Virus record (IMG/VR): IMGVR_UViG_3300023238_000014 | Location: 1 to 46,041 of that record | Length of the DNA stretch: 46,041 nt | Reading direction: 5' to 3' (one strand) | Source of the DNA: a virus | In this document: piece by piece, positions 16,001 to 28,000 of the stretch | Layout: every line of letters begins with the position of its first letter | Numbering within the stretch: the stretch's first letter is position 1 | Program-made: the position numbers and the translations under genes | Notes under the pieces: generated by a model | The model's input: only the letters and a program-made list of their open reading frames with translations | Database searches by the model: none | What the model was told of the DNA's origin: nothing

Positions 16001-19000
16001 CTTGTATATCCTGTACCAGAATTTGTTACTTTAATATTAGTAATTTTTCCATAGCCTAAATATGCTTTTGCTGTTGCGCCTGTTCCGTTGCCGCCAATTA
16101 AAGTAACAACAGGTTCATAAGTGAATCCGCTGCCGCCATTGCCTATTTTAATTCCAGTTATTTGATAACCATGATTATCATTCCAGTTTTTTCTAGGATA
16201 ACTTGTAGTGTCTAAGTTTGCTCTTTTAATTGTGCCGTCTACAATAATTGCTCTACTCGGATCAATTGTGTTAGTAATACTATTATATACTGGAGGTAAA
16301 TCAAAGTCACTAACACTACTATTTGTAGGATCTATTGCATTGTATTCGCTAACAAATTCTCTTAGCTTTGTTGAGTAAGGTTTAAATTCTTCAACAAAGT
16401 CTTGGTAGCTTGCAAGATTATCATTATTAAATGTTATGTCTTTTTGATTTAATGTTTCTCTGTTATGTTTTGCTTTAACAAAACTTGTTTTAAACATCCA
16501 ATCAACTGATTGCTGTTCTGACATTACATAACGCAATGCAGCCATAAACAAATTATTATATTCAACTTCTAACTCGCCTACAAAAATATTATCCCTAATA
16601 GTTTCGAGTATAATTCTTAATTCTACGCTTGGGTTATTATCATAAAAATTACTATCAAAGCTACGGTTGTCAAAGCCTACTGTATTCTTACTGTAATCGT
16701 ACAACGTATCTTTAAATTGGAGTGTGCCGTTTTGACGTCCAATAGTATCGTAATTAATTGTATAGTCTTCAGTATCTTGATTATCTACTTTTATCATTAA
16801 TACCCAGCCGCCAGTTCCTACTGTTTCAATTTTTACAATATTACCAATCTTATTTGTTAGACTAGGCAGTTGATATGAACCTGCTATAGTGTCGTTAATA
16901 TTTGAGAATTGATTATACCCTGTAGCATACCAGTCAGCATAATTCCAATACGATGCTACATTGTAACTTTGTAGTTTTCTTCTATACCATGCTGTTCCGT
17001 TCCACGAATACAATGCCCATTTGTTTTGTATACTTTCGTCTGCGTTAACTAACACAGTAAATGGACGTACAGTAATACTTGCAGTTGCATCATATCCGCT
17101 GCCTGCATTAGTAATAGTAGCTGAAGTAATTTGGCCTAGGTTATTAATAGTAATATCAAATTCTGCTCCAGTACCTTTACCATTAACCTTAAAGCTAGGA
17201 GCTACTTTATAGCCTCTGCCTGCATCAGTAATGTTAATTCTTGATATTCTGCCATTAGTAATTACAGGCGTTAGTGTGGCAGGTGTAATTTTGTTTGTAC
17301 TTACAAATGTAAGTTCAGACAATGTGTCTGTTGCTAAATCATAAGTTTGTGATATTGCAGTTGGTGCAACATCAAGTTGAGTTAATTTAGAAATGTTATT
17401 TTGGTCAACTACAAGATTTTCAGCTAACTTTAAATTTATTCTTTCAATAGTCTGTTTTAGTGCTTCAAATCTATTAGCAAACATACTTTGTCTTGGACGA
17501 TTTTGTACACCATAACGATTTTTAACGGATATAGTTGGATCTGGAACAATTCTATTATTGCTGTCGAACCCAATTAAACTATCAAACCATTTGCGTTCAA
17601 TATCTGCATCAGGTTTGCTTGTTTTCAATCCGTCTGATATTAACTTGTACTGGCTGTGTACATTTTGTACTTTCTTAGGTCCTGTTGAATACTTAATGTT
17701 TAAAACTAAGTCATTGCTATCAATAAACGTGTCGAAGTTATTAAGTACAAACTTACTATCTGAAAGTAAACTTACAAACGGATAACCTTGTGTTCTTGGA
17801 TTCTCAATAAGTGCCGCAACATCACGGATACTTAACTTTCTGTTTTCCATTATAGGTACAGTAACTTTATTAACTACCCAGAAGTAATATACATTGTTAA
17901 ACGTTTTACTAACTTCGTTATATATTATTTTAGTTGAATACTTTTCATCGCCAAATAAACTTGTGCCACTAATTTTAGCTGTAAGTCCGTCTGGAGTATC
18001 TGCTATACTATCCCACACACTAGGAATAAAGTTACTTTGTACCCATTCAAATACATCAATTCTACCATCAGGTGTTAATTTATTCCAGTTATTTTTCTGG
18101 AATGTAGTTGACCCTTGGTATGCATGAGCAAATTTAGCAGAATTAATATTCCACCATACTTGACCAACGTGTGTCTCACACCACGCTCTATTAGGATCAA
18201 CTGAATTATCTAAAAGATTACCTGTATTATATACAGCAGGATCAAACGGAGTTTTAAATGTAATTTCTTGATCAGCTGGGCCTGCAATTTTACCTTGCAC
18301 AGGATCAATATAATCAATATAGCTTACAATGCTGTTTTCTCGTTTGTTGTATAAGAACATGCCTCGAATATTATCTACATCTACTGGGGTAATGCCTTCG
18401 CTAATAACGTTCCATGCAAATGTGTTTTTATTTTTTCTAAAGTCAAGTAGCTGTCCTTTATTGCCGCTTGCGTCTTCTACAGCGCCAACTAGCTGATCTG
18501 GCATGCCAATATAAACGTGGTTGCCGTTAGCATAAATGTTCTCGCCGAATGTAGTTTGTGTTAGTGGATATACAAACTGCTCTGAATATATCAAACTGTT
18601 ATCAATAGTTTCGTATACATAAACAACGCCCTTGTCGAGTTTAATATTTCTAAAGTTTGTAAACTCTCTATCAAAAGTTGTTGTAGTATCTTCAGTTGCA
18701 GTGAATACAGCAACGTCAAACGTTGTCGGAATTGTTTGATCACCGTTTAAACTTGATACTACTAAGTTATCAGTTCCAAAATCTAAGCCAAATCCAAAGC
18801 CTTCACTTTCTTCGTTATTTGGTGGAGTTAGTGTTTGTGTTAAAGTAAATGTACCAGCTGCTTGTGTATAAACATACACAACGCCTTGATTAACTTTATT
18901 TGTATCAGCTAACATTGAACTAATTGCAATCTGTGTTCCTGCAGGATTTAATACAACTTTATCTGCCCATGCTGTAACATTATCTGGTGCAGCTATTATT

Positions 19001-22000
19001 TGATCTAACTGAAATTGGTTTCCAACTGCGCGATAAATTGCAAGTTTTGTATTTGTTGTACTTGTATTATCAGTTTGTGTACTAGTCACAACCAGTACTT
19101 GCGCATCACTACTAACATCGAAGCTCTTACTAAACTCTATTATATTTTCAATAGGATCAAATACAGATTCATTATAGAATGCATTTGCAGTTAAGTTTGG
19201 CAAGTAACCTACATAATCAACATCAGTTGTAACGCTTGACCATGAGTTATTTGATGCACTTGGAACTGCTGCATTAATTGCTATGTTAGTTTTTGCTTTC
19301 CATAGTGCATTACCTTGTACAACTATATTACCTGATCGATAAGTGTATGTATTGTCAAATGTTCCGCGATAGTTTGCATCTTTGCCGTGCTGCCAGCTAA
19401 TTTTATTCCAGTATATTGGATCAACTATAACATTTTGTGATACTGTTGTTACTTTGCGGCAAATATAATAATCGTCTTTATATATTACAATGTCGCCAAT
19501 TGCGTATGCTGTTATTTGGTATTCGCCCTTAAAGCTGTCAGTTGCTTTTGTGCCATGGCGGAATATTTCAATCGAGCCTGGCTGCGATCTTCTGCCTGTT
19601 GAGTCAGTTACTGGTATAGTAGTGTCACTATTACTACTAACTAATAGCGTGTAAAAGTTTCCTGTTTGTACTATTGCAACTTTATCACCAAAGTTTCTAT
19701 TTGCTGCTCTATACTCTGATATTAATACATTTTGGAATCTGTAAGTGCCGTCATTTAATCTTCTGTAAATTGCAACAGCACCTTCGTTTGCTACAGTTGG
19801 ACTTGTTCCTGTTGCGTCAGCAGGGATATTATATACTTGTGTATAATCTTTGTTTAAACTATATGGAGGATTTGATAATCGTTGGACGCCTGCTACTGTA
19901 GTTTCATCAAAGAACCAATATTCTTCATCAACAATTGTTGGTGTGGTAACAATATTAAAGTTACTACTATGTTCGAATACTACTAATTTGCCGACTAGTG
20001 ATGTGCCTAGCACAATGCTGTTATTAATATCTGTTATGGTACCAATTGTACGGTCAGCATCTGTCGCGCCACGTAACGCAACACTTGCCTTTCTGCGAAT
20101 CTGGAAACGTCCAATATTTGATTGTTCTATCCAGCTGCCTGTTGCAATTTTTAGATAAACTCTCACAGCGTTAAAGTTACGTTTTATAAACACAACTTCA
20201 GCAGTACTTGTACTAATTGTTGTTAATGCCAAGCCTCCTGCGCCGTCTCGAGGTGTTTGCACATCTTCAAGAATATCACCAATTTGTGGTTCAAATGCAA
20301 ATCCTTGAAAGTCAAATTCTGTTAATGTAAAGTCAATATAGCCGTCCCATAGATCAACAACGGTTTGTTGCTTGTTTAGAATATCATATGAAAATCCGGG
20401 GCTTGCAACATCAATTACTCTGTTTTCAAGATTGTACAAACGGAACTCTTGTGTTTCACCAATTGTTAAATAATCACTAAATGTCTTACCTACTCTAGCT
20501 ACCCATTTATTACTTGGTAAATCTCTTTCAACGCCATCTTGTGCGTCGGCACCTGCAGGATCTCCTCGATATGATAATTGCTCGATGTAACTTGCTTGGT
20601 TCTTGTTAGTTACATATACACCAATTGCGCCAACAGTATCTTGAATGTTATAGTATTCGTTAAGAGCTCTTACTGATCCTTGTAGTTTAACATCGGCATA
20701 TACCAAGCCTCGGCCGGTATCATAATAGACACTATTATTCGAATAACTAAATCCTGTGCTAATCATCCAGTAGCCATCTATGGCAGTACTAGTAGCATAA
20801 GTCGATTCTTCTGTGTAAAATCCTACAAAATCTAATTCATTAATAAACATTTCACCAGTAACATTAAATACACCATTTGTGTTTTTAACATAAACAACTG
20901 CACTATCTCTACGAGATCCTACATATGCTACTTCTGCACTACCTGTATCAGTTGTTACTATAGATCCCACAACTGGTAATGATACAAAAGTGTCAATAAA
21001 AAATACATGGTCAATTTTTTCAACAATTGTATGATCTTGACTTATAAACTCTGGTGTTAATTCTGGAATTAAGCCTTCAAAAGGAATAAAATTATCTAAT
21101 GTAGGATACGTGTAACTACGTCTGTTCCAGAATAAGTTAATTGTATCGCCGGCTGTTGTGCCAATATACATATCTTTAGGAGCGCGGACTAACATATGAG
21201 TTGTCGAATTTCCTGGCAACCCTGCATCACCTGCAACTAACAAGTTTAAAGTTGTACTATCAGAATCTGCTGCACTTACAAGATTTACATATGTATCAAA
21301 AGTACTAAATGGCTGATTTGCAATCTGTGGAAGTATCGACCTATTAGTTTTCCATAAACTTTCTCTATACCGTACAATGTTATTTTTAGTATACACAGCG
21401 TTTGGTTGGAAGTCAAATGTGCTTGCGCCCGTGCTTGCGTCTGTTTTATAAGTTAGTTTAGTCTTAACATTACTAGCTTGCGGAATACCTACAATAAGAT
21501 ATTCTCCGTCCGGTGATACTGCAACACTTTTTCCAAAGTCAGAATCTGCAATAGCAAACAAGTCATTATTATCTATAATAATTTCTTGGTCTAATAATAA
21601 ATTAGACTGTTCTCTTGTTCTACGGTATACTGAAACTTTGCCGTTTAAGTCATTTGGTGCTGATACAAAAACATTAGTATTGTTTTCGTTTACAGCAATA
21701 CTATCACTAAACCCTTGATCAGTACTGTCATAATCTGAAGGATTTGTAATTGCTTGAGAATTTAAATATACAGAATTATTTTCTAATACTGCCCATTCAC
21801 TCTTATAAGTATCAATCCATAATCGCTGTTTACTATAAATATCTTGATTTGTTGCAGCATTAATTCCTGCAACATTACTTACTCTTATAGTTCTTAGAGC
21901 AGACATTGCAAAACTTCTATTATCTTCAATTGTAAAATAAGAAATGGTGCTGTCAATAGGAACTCTTATTTGTATTTTATTAAGATTAATATTATCAACT

Positions 22001-25000
22001 TCATATAATCCATTAATACTATACTCTTGTGCGCCACGGACGCCAACGTAGTCGCCTACTGCAAATATTCCAGTTACCCACTTATCTAGTGTTAGTTCTA
22101 CTAAACTTAATCCGTTAACTGCAAAAGTGGCAGCAACTGTGTCTGCACCAACTACATTAACAGTTCCTTGTGTTAGTTGCATAACTGTCCAGTTCTTATT
22201 GTCTGTGTCAGTTACCCATATAGTATCACCTAAACTAATTTGGTTAGTATCAACAGTTGCAAGGTCTTCTAAATTGCCAACAATAAAGTCAACATCGTCT
22301 TCGTTAGTATAGCCGCCAGTTCTAATATATTCATTAGTTAGTGTCTTAGTAGGAAACGGTGCGTGAGTATATCCTGCAGGCTTGTCAAATACTTCGTTTG
22401 GTTTAATTCTATAAATCTTATCAAAGTTAGTTTCAGGTATAGCGTTTACAAGCTCAACTGCTTGCGGAGACTCTTGGATATCATCTTGCAGCAAGTTAAA
22501 CTCTACTTGCTGTACATCATCAACTGCACCATAACGACCAACTTGTATTGCCCATTCTTCGTAAAATTCTAAGTTATCAGCAGTATTGCCTAGTGCATCA
22601 AACAGTTTAGTAAACACATTCATTGTGCCTTTGTCTGCAATTGCGCCTCTGTAGAATTTAAACTGACTTACGTCATCATTAATAATGTTAGCAAGGTACT
22701 GGCGCTTTTGATAACCTATCAAATGCTGTGCCATTTTTTGCTGCTCAGTATCAAAGCTATCTGAATCTAAATCATAAAAGTCCGTAAACTGTGTAACTCT
22801 GTAATCAAAGTTAGTCATTAACTGTGACTCAGGCTTTTCACTTAACTGATACCAGTTAGTTGAATTAAAGTTCTGTGACCCTGTAGCATTTATTGTTGCC
22901 ACATAGTAATATTGCTTGTACTTTACAATATCGCCGATCTTATAATCTTTCCACTGAGTCCAATCTGTAAAGCTTGCATCGTCATATACAAATCCTGGAA
23001 TATTTAATCCGCCATTCCAATCATCAGATCTGTAACCGTTAACGCGGATTCGCTCTTGTCTATAACCTGTGCTTGGATTATAAATTGTGTCGTTAAAGTC
23101 TGTAGTATTATCTATTAATACAACGTGTTCTTTTTGTATTAACGGTAAAGACACATGGTATAAGCCTTCGTCAGTGCCAATAGTTTCGATACCAAAACTA
23201 TTTTGATCTCTTAACAGACTATTAAATTCTGAATCTAAAAATAAACCGTCTGCTTTAAGAATACTGTATCCGTAGAAATCGTCTTTAATATTATCAACTA
23301 TAACATAATCTTTTTGGAATTCTAATAAGTTTGCGCCCGGACTTAATGCAATCAGTGAGTTGTTTGCCCAACCTTGTGTTGTCCAGAATAAGAACTGCTT
23401 TGCTGCTTGCTTCCAGTTTTCAACTTCGTTAGATCCAGCAATTACATTCTCAAAACTAAATCCCATCTCTTGTTGTCTTACATTGTAGCCTAAAATAAAG
23501 TCAACGACATCTTGTGCTGTAGTAAAGCGTGTTCCATATTGGACTCTTTTAAGGGATACAGTATTAAAATCTTTCTTAAATGCTGCTGTTCTTCCGCCAG
23601 TAAGAGGAAGTGCAGGAAGCTTAACTATATCGTTAGTGTTAAACGTTGTGTCACTAGTAAAAGAAGTAATAACTCTGTAATATGCATTATTATGCAATAT
23701 TACTTCACCGCTAATGTAGGCAGTATTAGTATCCCAAGGAACTATCTTTTCAGATATGCCGCCAACTGTTACAATATTTGCAGACGACCCAGTTAGTGCT
23801 TCATAATATTCAAAGTATGGCTTTTCTGAATTGTATCCTCTTACAATATAACCTAGTTCAGCTCGTTCTATAATAATACCACTGTATATTGCTAGTTCAG
23901 TAGGACTACTTGTATTTAAAAATACTTGATAGTTTTCTTGTGGGACAAATATACCGTCTTGTGTTAAAGACTGAGTTGGTGATCTGCTGTCTAGTATCAA
24001 ATTAAACTTTTCTTTACTAGTAAATCCAGCAATCTTAACACCAATTTGGTTAGTAATTAGCGACAAGTCAGTTTTATAACTCTTATATACTGATAATATA
24101 TCACTTGCTACAAGGTTATAAATGTAGTTTACTAACCCTGCTGTATTAATTCGTGTAGCTGAATCAAATGTGTTTGGCAATGTTAAATCTTTAATAACAA
24201 TAGGAGCATTTGTATCTATGTTAACCCATTGATTTGCTAAATTCTTAGATATCCTAGAAACATCAAATCCTAAGCCCATTGTTTTAGCAGGTTTATTTAA
24301 CAACATTGCAGTTAGTACAGCAAACGGATACTCGGAGCTTCTGCGCCACGCATTTTCGATTGGTGCATGATCGCCGAATTTAAAGTTTTGTGTTGCACTT
24401 TGTATCTGGAAATCTTTAGCATACTTACTGTTTATCGGCGATAGCAATTTACCGTTACTATCAACTGGTATACAGTTAGTTAATCCAGGGCGAGCATAGT
24501 TGAGATCAATTCTAGTATTAAGAGGATCTGCGATGCGACCTACTTCTAAGTCTTTCCACAAAACTAAGTTGTCGCCAGTGTACGGAGCAGGTCCGTAAAC
24601 TGTGTTCCACCAAGATGGCTTAGTAGAGATGCCAAGCATCTCCCACGGATGGCTGTGAGGACGGTCAGTATCAAATGCTCTAGAATACATGCCTCTCCAG
24701 AATCCCGGGTTTATATTACCGGCTGGTGAAGTAGTATCCTGATAGTTAAATGTCCAATTATTAGTTCTGTCGTAGAACGTATTGTTTGTATAAGTTTGAT
24801 TGTTTAAATTTTGCTGCAACCACTGCGTAAAATCACCAAGCAACGTATTATCTATTTCAGTTTTAGTAAATTCATTAACTCTAAATTCTCCACCGATGAA
24901 AGTATTAACATCTAACCTATCAGTTGAATATTCTGCTTTAATATTATTAAAAATTCTTTTTTCTAGTTCTAATAGTAACTCGTCTCTAAAGTCTTTATAC

Positions 25001-28000
25001 GCTTTAATATAGCTGCCGTCATGGCCCTTAATAAAAGCAACGCCAACTGAGTATTCAGTAACTTCGATATTGTCATTGCCGCCAAGTGTTGCGCCAGCTG
25101 TAGGAATATAAAATATTTTATTCATTCCTGTAAATACATGGGATTTCGATGCAGTACCTGCGCCTGCTGCACTTTTAGCTGTGTACACAGGATAAAACCA
25201 GCCTCTAGTACCAGTTGCACTGTCTTCGCCATATACTTTAAATGGGCCAGTAGTTGTTGGCTCAGCAGCAAGTACAGTATCGTCAATAGTTAGCTCAGGA
25301 TAATACTTTGGAAATAATCCCAGTTTACTAGGAGTAGGAGCAACGAAGCTACCATCAGTATTATTATATTCGTGTATTTCAATTAAATCGTTTTCTATTT
25401 GTCCAGCTTCGATTGTAACATAGCCAGCAATATTAAAATTATAATCTTTCAAATAAGTTAACTGTGTACCATTTAAATATACAGTTGTGCTTGCTGCGCT
25501 CAGTTTAGATAAATTAAAAGTTCCAGTAATTGGATACTCTGTTGTTCTTTTATCTAATATAGTATACGCTATTTTATTAGATGCGCCATCAGGCAGCATG
25601 TCTGAGAAGTAAAAAGGCTGCGACTTTAATTTATCACTATTAATTGTTTTTAATATAAGGTCAACATGTTCTTTAATAGGACCGTCATATCCTAATGTTG
25701 CGGCGGTGTCTAAAAAAGTCTTCTTAAATCTTGAATATTCTTTTTTAGAATATTTTAATGCCTTTACAATATTATAACTTTTATTAGTTACGTGGTACAG
25801 CGGCAAGTTGATTGGGCCGCTGTGTTTAACAAAGCGTTTACCAAATTCATCTAGGTCACCTAAATCACGCAAGTTACTTGATCCTAAGTAATTACCGGCA
25901 TATCCTGGAATATCTTCTAGCATACTATCAACGTGATCTATTACTTCACCAAGTGTGAATTGGTTAACATCATCGTTTAGAGGATTGCGTTCTAAGTTAT
26001 ACGGAAACTCGTAATAGCCATTAGAATTTTTAATAGCTTTACTGTCTGTTTTAATTTTAATAACATCAGTGGCTACTAAATCTTTTACAAATGTAATAAC
26101 TGCATTGGCTTTAGTTTTATCAATTGTGTAATCAGTAGTTATTAATTGTAATTTGTTATTGACAAACACAACTACTTTTAAATCTGCAATACTACTCGAG
26201 TTATCGTAGACATTAATTTCAAAGTTATTAACCTGAATGGCAGTTGCAGCATATTCGTTTATAACATACTGTTTACTAATAGTAGGCTTGCTACTAAATC
26301 CATTTACATAAGCAAATTTAGTAAGTGAACTATATTTCTTTAAATAGCCGCCATTAATTTTTTGTGTGTATAAATTATCATCTGTTTGGTAAGTAAATGT
26401 ATCTGACAGTAAGTTAAAATCAAATACAATATCACCTGAGTTATTAATAGACTTATAATCTAGTGCAAATCCTAATTCAGTGTCTACCGTTCCTGTGCCT
26501 ACAGCATATGAAAATAACTTAGTACCGTTAAACGTAGTTGATCCATAATAAGTTTCATTGCTGTAGTTGTTACCATTTGTGTCGCATAATTCAAATGTAG
26601 GAGCTTGATTACGTGTTGTTTTTTCTTGTGCAGTAGTCCACTTAGCGTTATGGTAGTGATAACTCTTACCTGCATTTTTTACACCTTGTGTAATTAACAC
26701 TGTTTCAAGATCGATAGGTAATGTATCAGTAGTTTCAATTAAACTAAGCTGTCTGTTATTTCCAATGTTAACAAATTTAACTTGGTATATTTTTCCGCTT
26801 ACTAATGCATCAGTATCTGCTGTGAACAAAATACGCATATTATCAGCAAGATTAATGCCGTCAATATTATATCCTATTTGTCCTTCAATAGTACTAAACA
26901 CATCTGTAGTAAATGTATCAATTAAGTCAACATCTTGTTTAGCATATGCTCCGAAGTTGTGTAGCTTTAAGCCTGCTTCAAATTCTATAATAGGACGTTT
27001 CGCTCTATTTTCTTCGTTAACATTTCTTGTTAAATTATTAAGTTCAAAACTCTTTAAAATTACATCTTTGTGGTGCCATCTGTTGTAGCGACTCCAGGCG
27101 TTTCTGTCTGGTGTTGCGCGGTTAATGACAATGTAGTCTTTATTAGTTGCATATGCAGTTGCATCAGAAAATGGCATAGTGTCAAAGTTATCAGCATCAA
27201 ATGCTATACGATTAATATCACTGTATGCAGCTGGAATAATTAAATCTTGATCTTTAATTAATTTAATTTTGTCGCCGACTCCTTCTACATACCAATCGTT
27301 AGTGTTATATTCAGCAGGCAATACATCGCCTTGGAATTTAACTTTCATTCCGTTAGATAACGCAACGCCGTTTGCACTAGTATAAGTTTTCTTACCTAAT
27401 ACATCTTCGCCGATATTAAGAAATGTATTTTCTTCAATGTCATAAATTTTAATAAAGTTACTTGTATCGATAGCATTTTTACTAATATAATATAGTACGT
27501 CAGGAGCGTTTGATGGAATAGTAAATTCAATTGCTCCCTTTTCAATATAACTAAGAGTTGTAACATTACCATCTTTGTCATACACAGTTATACCGTCAGT
27601 ATACAATGTACTAACATTAGTGTCAACTGTCGCGCCTGGAGTAAACGTTCTACTAAGAGCAATTGACATAGGATGTCCAGGTGCATCTATTTCAAAACGG
27701 TATGTTTGTCCTCGGTAAAGATTTAATTCTGGGTTACGTATTAATCCGTCGTTAAATATGTAAGCAATATTATCGCCTTGGTCTTCAGTAGTTACAGTGT
27801 ATGTGCTAACAACATCTCTACTCTGTCCTCTAACTTGTACACTAAGTGGACCGTTTGGCATCCAGTAGTACTCGCGGAAGTTTACAAACTTATCCCAATC
27901 TATGCTTGGATTCCAAGCATATGTTTCTTGGCTGTTTAAACGACTGTGATTATCTACGCTTGCGCCATATACACCAAGTTGCCCTATGTAGTCATTGTAG

